Part shown: positions 34,486 to 42,899 of the stretch, piece by piece
How positions within the stretch are numbered: position 1 is the stretch's first letter
Layout of the letters: each line of letters opens with the position of its first letter
Source: Micropruina glycogenica
GTDB taxonomy: Bacteria; Actinomycetota; Actinomycetes; Propionibacteriales; Propionibacteriaceae
Reading direction: 5' to 3'
NCBI RefSeq assembly: GCF_900289045.1
Contig: NZ_LT985188.1
Span: forward strand, 1,178,001 to 1,242,000
Length of the DNA stretch: 64,000 nucleotides
Notes under the pieces: model-generated
Seen by the model: only the letters and a program-made list of their open reading frames with translations
What the model was told of the DNA's origin: nothing
Database searches by the model: none
Made by a program: the position numbers and the translations under genes

Positions 34486-36081
34486 GTGGCAACGAGCTTC
34501 GCCGCCGGAGTGGGTGTTCCAATTTCCGGCCTTGCGGCCGGTGCACGTAAGGCCATAGCACTGAGCGACATCGCTACTGAGGACCTGCAGGTTGCAGAGT
34601 CCCAGACCCCAGAGGTCCAAACCACGTTCGCCGATCTCGGCGTGATTCCCGAAACCGTCGAGGCTCTCGCGAGCGTCGGCATTCTGCACCCGTTTCCGAT
34701 TCAGTCCCTCGCCATTCCGATCGCCGTCAACGGCACCGACATGATCGGCCAGGCGCGCACCGGCACCGGCAAGACGTTGGCCTTCGGGGTCAGCCTGTTG
34801 CAGCGCATCGTGGCGCGCAGCGACGAGGGCTACGCCGACCATCACCCCAAGGGCAAGCCGCAGGCGCTGGTGATGTGCCCCACCCGTGAGCTCGCCCTGC
34901 AGGTGGCCGATGACCTCGAGGTCGCCAGCACCGTCCGCAAGGTGCGCGTGCTGACCGTCTACGGCGGCGTCGGCTACGACCTTCAGACCAACACCCTCAC
35001 CACCGGTGTCGACGTCGTGGTCGGCACCCCGGGCCGGCTGCTCGATCTGGTCACCCGCCGCTCGCTCGATCTGTCTGCGGTCAAGGTGCTGGTGCTCGAC
35101 GAGGCCGACGAGATGCTCGACATGGGCTTTCTGCCCGACGTTGAGCGCCTGATCAGCAAGACCCCGCCCACCCGGCAGACGCTGCTGTTCAGCGCCACCA
35201 TGCCGTCGGCGGTGGTCGGGCTGGCCCGCATGTACCTCAACCAGCCGGTGAACGTGCGCGCCGAAACGCAGGACGCGTCGGTCACCGTGCCCGAGGTCGA
35301 CCAGTTCGTCTACCAGGCGCACGACCTCGACAAGCCCGAGATCATCGGACGGCTGCTGCAGGCCGAAGGCTGCACCAAGACGATCGTCTTCACCCGCACC
35401 AAGCGTTCGGCGCAGCGGCTCACCGACGAGCTGACCGATCGCGGGTTCAGCGTGGGTTCGCTGCACGGCGACCTCAATCAGGTGCTGCGCGAGAAGTCGC
35501 TGAAGCGGTTTCACGAGGGCAAGGTCGATGTGCTGGTGGCCACCGACGTGGCAGCCCGAGGCATCGACGTGACGGGTGTGTCGCACGTGGTGAACTACGA
35601 GTGCACCGACGACGACAAGACCTACGTGCACCGCATCGGCCGCACCGGTCGGGCCGGCGCCAAGGGTGTCGCCGTCACGCTGGTCGACTGGGCCGACATG
35701 ACCCGGTGGAAGGTGATCAACAAGACCCTCGACCTCGGCTTTCCCGAGCCGCCCGAGACCTACTCCACCTCCCATCACCTGTTCACCGACCTGGGCATCG
35801 AGCCCGGCACCAAGGGCCGCATCGCGCCGCCCAAGCCGGCCGAGCCTCGCGAACCGCGTCCGCAGCGTGAACGTGGGCCGAAAGCCGACCGGGTCGAAAC
35901 CACCGACGGAAGGGTGCGGCGCCAGCGCCGCCGGCGCTCGGGCGACAAGCCGGTGCAGCCCGAAACCACCGAGGCGGTGACCTCGGAGCCGACCGTGGAC
36001 GGTGCGTCCGACAAGCCGCGTCGTCGTCGCCGTCGGCGCTCGTCGGGCACCAAGCCCACGCAATCGTCCGCCGCAGAGTGA
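34486..36081 (+). CDS. DEAD-box ATP-dependent RNA helicase
   Basis: A 531-residue RhlE/CsdA-like RNA helicase. Q motif FADLGVIPETVEALASVGI, motif I ARTGTGKTLAF, Ia PTRELALQ, Ib GTPGRLLDL, motif II VLDEADEMLD, motif III SATMP, IV KTIVFTRTKR, V ATDVAARGID and VI HRIGRTGRAG are all intact. The C-terminal ~95 residues are Arg- and Pro-rich (QRRRRRSGDKP, RRRRRRRSSGT), a usual RNA-binding tail. Start uncertain: GTG 34486 is the longest choice, but its first ~25 codons have atypical usage (for example ATA) and may be leader; the conserved part begins near residue 45. Likely role in ribosome assembly or mRNA decay, particularly in cold. Confidence 0.92.
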   Translation: MATSFAAGVGVPISGLAAGARKAIALSDIATEDLQVAESQTPEVQTTFADLGVIPETVEALASVGILHPFPIQSLAIPIAVNGTDMIGQARTGTGKTLAFGVSLLQRIVARSDEGYADHHPKGKPQALVMCPTRELALQVADDLEVASTVRKVRVLTVYGGVGYDLQTNTLTTGVDVVVGTPGRLLDLVTRRSLDLSAVKVLVLDEADEMLDMGFLPDVERLISKTPPTRQTLLFSATMPSAVVGLARMYLNQPVNVRAETQDASVTVPEVDQFVYQAHDLDKPEIIGRLLQAEGCTKTIVFTRTKRSAQRLTDELTDRGFSVGSLHGDLNQVLREKSLKRFHEGKVDVLVATDVAARGIDVTGVSHVVNYECTDDDKTYVHRIGRTGRAGAKGVAVTLVDWADMTRWKVINKTLDLGFPEPPETYSTSHHLFTDLGIEPGTKGRIAPPKPAEPREPRPQRERGPKADRVETTDGRVRRQRRRRSGDKPVQPETTEAVTSEPTVDGASDKPRRRRRRRSSGTKPTQSSAAE

Positions 36082-36124
36082 GTTCGTGACCGCTGGTTGA
36101 GCTCGTCGAAACCCTTAGCCAGGG

Positions 36125-36483
36125 CAAGTCTCGACAAGCTCGACCAGCGGATCCTCCGTCCTCCTGCCGAACGCTGGGATCTCCAACCGAACAGGTCTCG
36201 ACAAACTCGACAACGGATCCTCCGTCATGCCGGCGGACGCCGGGATCTCCAACCGAACAGGTCTCGACAAACACGACCAACGGAACCTCCGCCATCCCGG
36301 CGAACGTCGCGATCTCCAACCGGTCGGGACTCGACAAACTCGACAACGGATCCTCCGTCATGCCGGCGGACGCCGGGATCTCCAACCGAACAGGTCTCGA
36401 CAAACTCGACCAGCGGAAACTCCGCCATCCCGGCGAACGCCGCGATCTCCAACCGGTCGGGACTCGGCAAACTCGACCAGCGC
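36125..36483 (+). repeat. Tandem array of ~66-bp composite repeat units
   Basis: About five and a half units, each made of a TCTCGACAAACTCGACCA segment (second repeat family) followed by CGGATCCTCCGTCATGCCGG or a variant and a GACGCCGGGATCTCCAACCG hairpin arm. Units alternate between two versions (CGTCATGCCGGCGGACGCC and CGCCATCCCGGCGAACGCC), giving a higher-order ~132-bp period. It fills the gap between the convergent ends of the DEAD-box and SagB genes. No gene seen here. Confidence 0.85.
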
Positions 36484-37287
36484 CTACACGGTGCCGCGAT
36501 CGAGCGCCCGCATCGCCATGCGATCGCTGCGCTGGGCATCGGGGTGACCGATCGCGCTGGCGTAGAGCGGAACCTCGTGCTCGATGTCGATGCCGCACAG
36601 CACGGCCAGCTCGTCATCGTAGAAGCCGCCCAGGTTCACCGCCCCCAGGCCCAGCGCCGCGACGGCCAGGTTCAGGTTCTGCATCGTGTGCCCGGCCTCG
36701 AGCAGCGCGTAGCGATAGCCGCGGTCGCCGTACTTGGTGAGACTGCGTGCACCGACGAAGCTGATCACCGCGACCACGGCGGCGTCCGCCACCCACGGCT
36801 GGCCCATGAACAGATACGTCGTGAACGCCCGCGGCAGCGCGATCTGCTGCACATGTTCGAGTCCGTCCACGGCCGGCACGTAGTGGTACAGCCCCGGTTC
36901 GAGACCCTCGACGGCCCGTACCAGCAGGCTGATCTCCAGGGGGTAAAGCCCGCCGCCCGAGGGGGGTGGACGATCCTGCATCACCGTGCCGCTGCGGTGC
37001 TCGACCCCGTACCCGCAGCGCAGCACCGTGGCCAGGTCAGCCAGCGGCAGGGCGTCCGGTCGGAAAGTGCGACACGACACCCTCGCTCGCAGCGCCTCGG
37101 CCAGCGGCAGCGTCGGCAGTTCGCCTGCCGGCAACGCAGTGAAGGGCAGGTCGCCGTTCTCGCGGCCGGGTTTCACCGGTGGCGACTCGCCGCCCGCTGA
37201 CGCGTTGAACAGCCAACGGGCCGTGCTGCGGTGGTAGGTCCACGCGGCCGGAACGTCGTCTGCGAAGGTGAAGTCGCGCATGGTCAT
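36484..37287 (-). CDS. SagB-type dehydrogenase of the azole-peptide locus
   Basis: A 267-residue FMN-dependent nitroreductase-fold protein. In TOMM/LAP pathways SagB homologues oxidise azolines to thiazoles or oxazoles. Family features are RVSCRTFRPDALPLADLATV, PPPSGGGLYPLEISLLVRAV (FMN and substrate region), GLYHYVPA, the TKYGDRGYRYALLEAGHTMQ stretch with the conserved Tyr/Lys region, and NLNLAVAALGLGAVNLGGF. ATG 37287 overlaps the YcaO-gene stop (ATGA); a second ATG at 37281 is an alternative. It is the last gene of the precursor-cyclodehydratase-dehydrogenase operon and ends in the repeat array. Confidence 0.9.
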   Translation of the reverse strand: MTMRDFTFADDVPAAWTYHRSTARWLFNASAGGESPPVKPGRENGDLPFTALPAGELPTLPLAEALRARVSCRTFRPDALPLADLATVLRCGYGVEHRSGTVMQDRPPPSGGGLYPLEISLLVRAVEGLEPGLYHYVPAVDGLEHVQQIALPRAFTTYLFMGQPWVADAAVVAVISFVGARSLTKYGDRGYRYALLEAGHTMQNLNLAVAALGLGAVNLGGFYDDELAVLCGIDIEHEVPLYASAIGHPDAQRSDRMAMRALDRGTV

Positions 37288-39554
37288 GCCAGTGGGTGCG
37301 GGTCGGGGTTGAGGTCGGTACGGGTGGCCACCCGATCGCGCCACCCCCAGCGGTGCGGCGCCGTGAACAACCGTTGGTGGCCCAGCCGGGCCTGGTCGGC
37401 GCCGAAGTGAATCGGCTGAAAGCCCGGCACGATGCCCCGCACCACCCGTACGCCCAGGTCGGCGACGTCGTCGGGGGTGACGTCGACGATCAGCACGTCA
37501 CCGGCCACCCGGGCCAGCGAATCGACCAGGTCGGGCAGCCCGTGACCGCGTGGCGCCGGGCTGCGCCAGGTGGCGGACGGCCCGGTGCGCAGGTGCGCCA
37601 ACCCGCGCCGGGCCGTCGCGGCGTGGGAGTAGAGCAGGTCGTGATCGTCCAGTTCATGCACCTGGGCCGTATCGCCCACCAGTTCGGCCCGTCTGGCCAG
37701 CACCGCCGGGTCGAGCAGCCGCGACCGCAGCGCGGGCCGTACCTGCCCCACCTCGAGCACCGCCGAGCGGGCGGCCCGCACGGGGTTCTGGTCGGCCCCC
37801 AGGCCCACCACCACTGCGGGGTCGGCGTCACTCCAGCCCACGGCCATCGCCACGAAGGCGGTGCTGTCGGTGGGCAGCAGGTGCACGTCGATCAGCACCC
37901 CGCGACGGGCGTACAGCTCGGCCATAGCGGCGCAGTCGGGGTCGGGCACGGTCCGCGCGTCCATCGGCTCGGTGGCCAGCCGATGCGCCCAGGCGATCAG
38001 GAATGCGTCGCGCTCGATCACCTCGAGCAACGCCTGCTCGGCGGCGAACGCCACGTTCGGCCCGGCCGCGAAACCGCTGGACGTCGGTGCGAACAGCAGG
38101 TCGTGGCGGGGCCACTGGCTGCCGTGCAGCGTGGCCGCCTGGTGCGGCACCCAGACCTCGCGGTCGCTCACCAGCGAGCGGGCCGGCACCCAATCGAGGG
38201 CGAGGTCGTCGTGGTAGCGGGCGAAGTGCAGTCGCTCGGCGTCCTCGGCGGCGAACAGCACCAGCTCGTGCGGGTCGAGGCTCGGCCCGGGCAGAGCCGC
38301 CCTGGTGGTGGTGATCCTGCGGGGTGGCGTCCAGGCCAGCGACGCGTAGCGTTCGAGGGCCTCACCGATCGCGGTGTTGCGGGCGGTGGTGAGGTCGAGA
38401 CCTTTGCCTGAGCAGGTGACGAACGCGTCCTCGCCCTGGCCGTACAGCACGTTGGCCAATTGGGCGCGCACGATCACCGGCTGGCCCGGCTCTTGCACGG
38501 GTTTCGGCACGGGGTCGAGGTAGCGGATCAGCCCGCACACCTCGCTGACCACCCGCGCCTCGATGGCGTCGAAGTCGGTGGTCTGCGGTTCAGCCGCCAG
38601 TGTCGGGCCGGACGCCGGCGGCGGGGCTTTTTTTCGGCAGGCCGGGCAATCGGGTCTCGGCACCACCGGGTGCGCCTGCCTGGTGCCCTTCACCTGGTCG
38701 AGCACCACGACGTGCCCCGCCAGTTCGGGCTGCAGTGCCGACGTGGTCAGGGCCAGTACTTCGCGCGCGACCAGTCCGTCCACCGTGGCCGCCAACCCCG
38801 GCAGCAGCGGACGGCGCAGCGGGGCGCGGCGGGCGTCCAGCGCCTCTTCGCGCGCCATCGCCAGCTCGAAGTCGTCGGCGCAGGCCAGGGCGCGCATGCG
38901 CCAGCACAGGTAGCAGGGGCCCTCGCCGGGCAGCACCAAGGGGCCGACGTAGGCGAACGCCCCTTCGAGTGCCACATACACCGCGGGCACGTGGGCCTTC
39001 AGGCAGGCACGGTTCACCCAGGTGCGCAGTGCCGTCCAACCCGCATCGACCGCGCACACCACCAGGTCTCGGCCGGCGATCAGGTCGGGCAACTCGTCGC
39101 GCGCCATACCGCCGGGTTCGACCACGTCGACCGCGCCGATGCCGGCCGTGCGCAACAGTGCCACCAGCCCGCCGGTGCCCTGCAGGTCGCCCAGCACGAG
39201 CAACCGGACGGCCTCCAGTCGCGCCGCCAGCGCCCGCCTCGTCTCCGCATCAGTGCTCAGCAGGCCCAGCCAGTCGGCCGAGCCGTCAGATTCGACCAGC
39301 ATGCCGGCCTCGACCAGCCGGTCGACGAGGCGGTTCACCTCGCCGACTGGCAGGTCGTCCAGCCCACGCACCAGGTCGTCACGATCGACCACGTTCTCTA
39401 CCGCCGGCAGAATGCGCTGCCGCACAGCGAGTGCCACTCCCCCGTCGAGCCGCAACATGCCCGCGGGTGAGGCGAGAATCACCGCGTCACCGTCGGCGAA
39501 CATCTCCAGCCCGGCGGCCGCCATGAGCCGCCGGGCAGGGGTGTCGGGACTCAC
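37284..39554 (-). CDS. Fused TOMM cyclodehydratase (RRE/E1-like + YcaO)
   Basis: A 756-residue fusion of the azoline-forming C and D proteins. Residues ~1-95 form a winged-helix RiPP recognition element that should bind the leader peptide. Residues ~100-320 are an E1/ThiF-like domain with a zinc site from CYLC (~212/215) and CPAC (~303/306). Residues ~335-745 are the YcaO domain, with SGKGLDLTTARNTAIGEALE, FAAEQALLEVIERDAFLIAW and PVRAARSAVLEVGQVRPAL carrying the ATP/Mg ligands. The protein ends NPDPHPLA, keeping the C-terminal PxPxP typical of azoline synthetases. This predicts ATP-dependent conversion of Cys (and perhaps Ser/Thr) in the precursor to azolines. GTG 39554 starts seven bases after the precursor stop; ATG 39524 is an alternative. 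Confidence 0.93.
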   Translation of the reverse strand: MSPDTPARRLMAAAGLEMFADGDAVILASPAGMLRLDGGVALAVRQRILPAVENVVDRDDLVRGLDDLPVGEVNRLVDRLVEAGMLVESDGSADWLGLLSTDAETRRALAARLEAVRLLVLGDLQGTGGLVALLRTAGIGAVDVVEPGGMARDELPDLIAGRDLVVCAVDAGWTALRTWVNRACLKAHVPAVYVALEGAFAYVGPLVLPGEGPCYLCWRMRALACADDFELAMAREEALDARRAPLRRPLLPGLAATVDGLVAREVLALTTSALQPELAGHVVVLDQVKGTRQAHPVVPRPDCPACRKKAPPPASGPTLAAEPQTTDFDAIEARVVSEVCGLIRYLDPVPKPVQEPGQPVIVRAQLANVLYGQGEDAFVTCSGKGLDLTTARNTAIGEALERYASLAWTPPRRITTTRAALPGPSLDPHELVLFAAEDAERLHFARYHDDLALDWVPARSLVSDREVWVPHQAATLHGSQWPRHDLLFAPTSSGFAAGPNVAFAAEQALLEVIERDAFLIAWAHRLATEPMDARTVPDPDCAAMAELYARRGVLIDVHLLPTDSTAFVAMAVGWSDADPAVVVGLGADQNPVRAARSAVLEVGQVRPALRSRLLDPAVLARRAELVGDTAQVHELDDHDLLYSHAATARRGLAHLRTGPSATWRSPAPRGHGLPDLVDSLARVAGDVLIVDVTPDDVADLGVRVVRGIVPGFQPIHFGADQARLGHQRLFTAPHRWGWRDRVATRTDLNPDPHPLA

Positions 39555-39560
39555 CTGCGA

Positions 39561-39872
39561 TCAGCCGCCCAGCCCGTTGAAGCGCTGGACGCCACCGGCG
39601 TTGAAGCCGCCGAGGTTGCACGGGCCGCATGTGCATTCGAAGATGCAGACCGTCCAGCAGGTACGGCAGACGCTGCACACCGTGCTGCACAGCCGCGGCC
39701 GGAAGCAGTCGTTGATGCCGCAGAAGTCACCGGTGTCGGCCATGGCCGACGAGACCTTCTTGAAGGCGGCCAGTTCTTCGTCGGTGAACTGCGGTGTCGC
39801 AGCACCGGCGACGTGATTCTCGAGCTTCTCCAAACGGCCCTTGAGTTCGTCGAACTCTTCCTGACTCGGCAT
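39561..39872 (-). CDS. Cysteine-rich RiPP precursor peptide (azole-peptide type)
   Basis: A 103-residue peptide, start ATG 39872 with GGAGG six bases upstream. Residues 1-~50 are a charged helical leader ([37 protein letters not shown]). Residues ~51-103 form the core with ten cysteines at 51, 56, 62, 66, 69, 72, 76, 80, 82 and 85, mixed with Ser/Thr ([21 protein letters not shown]), and a Gly/Asn tail ([16 protein letters not shown]). It directly precedes a cyclodehydratase and a dehydrogenase, which fixes its role as the substrate. Cysteine spacing of 3-4 recalls heterocycloanthracin-like cores. No leader cleavage site is certain; the region around DTGDF is plausible. I recognise no described peptide with this core. 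Confidence 0.88.
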   Translation of the reverse strand: MPSQEEFDELKGRLEKLENHVAGAATPQFTDEELAAFKKVSSAMADTGDFCGINDCFRPRLCSTVCSVCRTCWTVCIFECTCGPCNLGGFNAGGVQRFNGLGG

Positions 39873-40008
39873 CGATGCCTCCGATCCGGCTCCGCGGAGT
39901 GTCCACCCCGGAGCCATGTGTGTGGGCGTGGGTCCGTCCACCACCAGCCTTCAACGGGTCTCTGCGAGGCACAAGTGTCAGATATGCGTAGTCGGTGGGG
40001 GCGTACAG

Positions 40009-40037
40009 TTGACCGCTTCGTCGCCCCCCGCAAGGAT
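40009..40037 (+). promoter_or_regulatory. Putative sigma-70-type promoter for mscR in a divergent region
   Basis: TTGACC at 40009-40014 and AAGGAT at 40032-40037 are 17 bases apart. The ~200-base gap 39873-40071 must hold promoters for both mscR (plus) and the RiPP operon (minus). For the minus strand I see only weak candidates around 39980-39990. Confidence 0.4.
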
Positions 40038-40071
40038 CGACGCACAGGCGAATCGACGGAAGGCAGTGCCG

Positions 40072-41154
40072 ATGCAACAGGTCAAGGGCGTCATTGCTCG
40101 CAGCAAGGGCGCACCGGTGGAGTTGGTCACGATCAACGTGCCCGACCCCGGCCCGGGTGAAGCGGTGGTGAAGATTCAGGCGTGCGGCGTGTGCCACACC
40201 GACCTGCACTACCGCGAGGGCGGCATCGGCGACGACTACCCGTACCTGCTGGGGCACGAGGCCGCCGGCATCGTCGAGTCGGTCGGCCCCGAGGTGCACG
40301 ACCTGGCGCCGGGCGACTACGTGATCCTCAACTGGCGAGCTGTCTGCGGCGCCTGCCGGGCGTGCCGGCGCGGACGGCCCTGGTACTGCTTCGCCACGCA
40401 CAACGCCAAGCAGAAGATGACCCTCGAAGACGGCACCGAGCTCTCCCCCACGCTGGGCATCGGCGCGTTCATCGACAAGACCCTGGTGGCGGCCGGCCAG
40501 TGCACCAAGGTCGACCCGGCGGCTCGGCCCGCGGCCGCGGGGCTGCTGGGGTGCGGGGTGATGGCCGGCCTGGGTGCGGCGCTGAACACGGGCAACGTGC
40601 AGCGCGGCGACTCGGTCGCGGTGATCGGCTGTGGTGGCGTGGGCGCGGCGGCCATCGCCGGTGCCCGGCTGGCCGGTGCCGCCACGATCATCGCGGTGGA
40701 CATCGACGACCGCAAGCTTGAACGAGCTCGTGAGCTCGGCGCCACACACACCGTCAACTCCAAAGACGCCGACGCGGTCGAGGCCATTCAGGCGCTCACC
40801 GGTGGCCACGGCGCCGATGTGGTGATAGACGCGGTGGGACGTCCCGAAACCTGGAAGCAGGCCTTCTACGGCCGCGATCTGGCCGGCACCGTGGTGCTGG
40901 TCGGCGTGCCCACACCGTCGATGCAGTTGGAGCTTCCGCTGCTCGACGTGTTCGGCCGGGGCGGGTCGCTGAAGTCGTCCTGGTACGGCGACTGCCTGCC
41001 CAGCCGCGACTTTCCGATGCTCATCGACCTGTACCTGCAGGGCCGGCTGCCGCTGGACGCCTTCGTCACCGAAGAGATCGGTGTCCACGACGTCGAGGCG
41101 GCTTTCGACAAGATGCACGGCGGCGACGTGCTGCGCTCGGTGGTGGTGTACTGA
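40072..41154 (+). CDS. mscR: S-(hydroxymethyl)mycothiol dehydrogenase
   Basis: A 360-residue zinc-dependent medium-chain dehydrogenase that oxidises the formaldehyde-mycothiol adduct with NAD+. The product follows the MscR family almost throughout: [31 protein letters not shown] with the catalytic Cys, [13 protein letters not shown], structural zinc cysteines in [34 protein letters not shown] for NAD binding and [22 protein letters not shown] 40072 has GGAAGG nine bases upstream; the longer open frame upstream contains no family sequence. It implies the cell makes mycothiol. The MBL-fold gene overlaps its stop. It is divergent from the RiPP operon. Confidence 0.95.
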   Translation: MQQVKGVIARSKGAPVELVTINVPDPGPGEAVVKIQACGVCHTDLHYREGGIGDDYPYLLGHEAAGIVESVGPEVHDLAPGDYVILNWRAVCGACRACRRGRPWYCFATHNAKQKMTLEDGTELSPTLGIGAFIDKTLVAAGQCTKVDPAARPAAAGLLGCGVMAGLGAALNTGNVQRGDSVAVIGCGGVGAAAIAGARLAGAATIIAVDIDDRKLERARELGATHTVNSKDADAVEAIQALTGGHGADVVIDAVGRPETWKQAFYGRDLAGTVVLVGVPTPSMQLELPLLDVFGRGGSLKSSWYGDCLPSRDFPMLIDLYLQGRLPLDAFVTEEIGVHDVEAAFDKMHGGDVLRSVVVY

Positions 41155-41765
41155 TGGCCGCACGCATCGACCATGCAATCACCTCGGGCACGTTCAGCCT
41201 CGACGGTGAGACGTTCGACGTCGACAACAACGTGTGGGTGATCGGCAACAACTACGACTGCGTGGTGATCGACGCTCCGCACGACCTGGCCGCGATCGTC
41301 CGGCTGATCGACGGACGCCGGGTCAAGGCGATCATCTGCACCCACGCCCACGACGACCACGTGCGAGTGGCCCCCGCACTGGGCCGGGTCACCGAGGCGC
41401 CGGTGCTGCTGCACCCCGCCGACCTGCCGCTGTGGAACCTCACCCACGACGCACCGCCCGACGGCGAGCTGTTCGACGGCGAGACCATCGCCATCGCCGG
41501 CGAAACCCTGCGCGTGCTGCACACCCCGGGCCACGCCCCTGGCGCCGTCTGCGTCTACGCTCCCGGCCTGGGCGCGGTGTTCACCGGCGACACGCTGTTC
41601 AACGGTGGCCCCGGCGCCACGGGTCGCAGCTTCAGCGATCACGACACGCTGGTGAGTTCGATCAGGGCCAAGCTGTTCAAGTTGCCCGACGACACGGTGG
41701 TCAAGACCGGCCACGGCGACGACACCACGATCGGTGCCGAGAAGGAGCGTCTGGGCACCGAGTAG
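41154..41765 (+). CDS. MBL-fold metallo-hydrolase paired with MscR
   Basis: A 203-residue metallo-beta-lactamase-fold hydrolase. The metal motif THAHDDH, further ligands in LHTPGHAPGAVCVY and FTGDTLFNGGPG, and KTGHGDDTT near the end show a full two-metal site of the glyoxalase II-like class. ATG 41154 overlaps the mscR stop (TGATG). In actinobacteria this pair is commonly linked, and the likely substrate is a mycothiol thioester such as S-formylmycothiol released in formaldehyde oxidation; that substrate is inferred from the partner. Confidence 0.9.
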   Translation: MAARIDHAITSGTFSLDGETFDVDNNVWVIGNNYDCVVIDAPHDLAAIVRLIDGRRVKAIICTHAHDDHVRVAPALGRVTEAPVLLHPADLPLWNLTHDAPPDGELFDGETIAIAGETLRVLHTPGHAPGAVCVYAPGLGAVFTGDTLFNGGPGATGRSFSDHDTLVSSIRAKLFKLPDDTVVKTGHGDDTTIGAEKERLGTE

Positions 41766-41778
41766 TTCAAGCTGACTT

Positions 41779-41863
41779 CGTTGGTCGAGCTTGTCGAGAC
41801 CGCTCGTGGTGATGGACTTCGACACGCGCGACCAGCGGTTCCTTGGATGTGCGCCCAACCGTC
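41779..41863 (+). repeat. Copy of the TGGTCGAGCTTGTCGAGACC repeat family
   Basis: TTGGTCGAGCTTGTCGAGAC at 41780-41799 is followed by a degenerate inverted half (TTCGACACGCGCGACCAGCG, ~41819-41838). It fills the short gap after the MBL gene, where it could form a terminator-like hairpin between convergent genes. Confidence 0.7.
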
Positions 41864-41876
41864 CCCGGGTTACCGC

Positions 41877-42851
41877 TCAGGACTCGGTGGCCCGCTTGCG
41901 CCGCTTGCCCTCGTGCATGGCTACCACCCGGGCGATCGGAATCTCGTGGCCCTCGGCGATCACGTCGGCGGGCACAGGTTGAGGTGACGGCAGCAGCGCC
42001 CGCCATGGGTCGTCCTTCGGCAACGGCAGCACGCTGCGAATGGTGAAGTCCCGGGGTGAGACTGCGTTGAGGTCGCTCCAGGGCACCGGGTACGACACCG
42101 GGGTGCCGGGCCGAATGCGCGGGCTGAACGCGCAGGCCAACGATCCCCCGCCGGCGCGGGTGGAGTCGACGAAGACCCGACCGCCACGGTCGGCCTTGAG
42201 GTACGCGGTGGTGGCGATCTTCTCGTCGAGCGCGGCGGTGCGTGCGGCCAGCGCTCTGGTTGCTGCCGCGGCGTCGGGCAGAGCGATGTCGCGCACGGGC
42301 ACGACCACGTGCAGGCCTTTCGAGCCGGACGTCTTCACCGCGCTCGCCAACCCGGCGGCATCGAGCGCCGTGCGGGCCAGTTGGGCCACTGCCACGACCT
42401 CGTCGAACCCACTGCCCTCGGGCGGGTCGAGATCGAGCACCAGGTGAGTGACGGTGCCGCCCAGCACGTCGGTCTGCTCGCCGAAGCGGGGCAGCATCAG
42501 GGTCGGGTGAAACTCCACCGCGCGCTGATTGCCGAACCACAGCAACGTCCGCACGTCGTTGCACAGTGGGTAGCGAATCTCCCGGTGCCCCGCCGCCGAC
42601 CACACAGGCGTCCATCGCACGTAGTCGGGGGAATAGTCGGGCAGATTCTTCTGCATGAAGGGTCGCTGCCCCGGCCTGACCCGCAGCACCGACAACGGCC
42701 GGTCGCGCAGCTCGGCCAGCAGCGGGTCGGCCACCGCCTCGAGGTAGTCGATCAGGTCACGCTTTGAAGCCTCTGCGCCGCCGAACAGCGGCTGGTCGAG
42801 GTTGGTCAGCTCGACGCCCTGCCGGGTCTCGGTCTGCTTGACGCTCGCCAT
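41877..42851 (-). CDS. LigD-type polymerase/primase domain protein (NHEJ)
   Basis: A 324-residue stand-alone version of the LigD polymerase domain, an archaeo-eukaryotic primase fold that fills gaps and adds ribonucleotides at DNA ends during Ku-dependent end joining. Motifs are the DLDPP metal pair in HLVLDLDPPEGSGFDEV, VKTSGSKGLHVVVPV, and FVDSTRAGGGSLACAFSPR. Other family signatures are NLPDYSPDYVRW and LLWFGNQRAVEFHP. There is no ligase or phosphoesterase domain, so the ligase must be elsewhere. Ku is encoded at 58224-59027 in the same window. Confidence 0.92.
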   Translation of the reverse strand: MASVKQTETRQGVELTNLDQPLFGGAEASKRDLIDYLEAVADPLLAELRDRPLSVLRVRPGQRPFMQKNLPDYSPDYVRWTPVWSAAGHREIRYPLCNDVRTLLWFGNQRAVEFHPTLMLPRFGEQTDVLGGTVTHLVLDLDPPEGSGFDEVVAVAQLARTALDAAGLASAVKTSGSKGLHVVVPVRDIALPDAAAATRALAARTAALDEKIATTAYLKADRGGRVFVDSTRAGGGSLACAFSPRIRPGTPVSYPVPWSDLNAVSPRDFTIRSVLPLPKDDPWRALLPSPQPVPADVIAEGHEIPIARVVAMHEGKRRKRATES

Positions 42852-42899
42852 TCGGCAACTCTGCCACAGGCGTCCTGCGTCGCCGAGGGGCTCGGTCGC

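Noticed and set aside
36125-36483. CRISPR array at the tandem repeats
   Set aside because: Units are contiguous near-identical repeats without unique spacers, and no cas genes are present.
36484-37344. Longer SagB start at 37344
   Set aside because: It would add 19 residues overlapping the end of the YcaO gene; ATG 37287 with the ATGA overlap and family alignment fits better.
39561-39944. Longer precursor start at 39944
   Set aside because: The 24 extra residues have no leader-like character, whereas ATG 39872 has an ideal GGAGG site six bases upstream.
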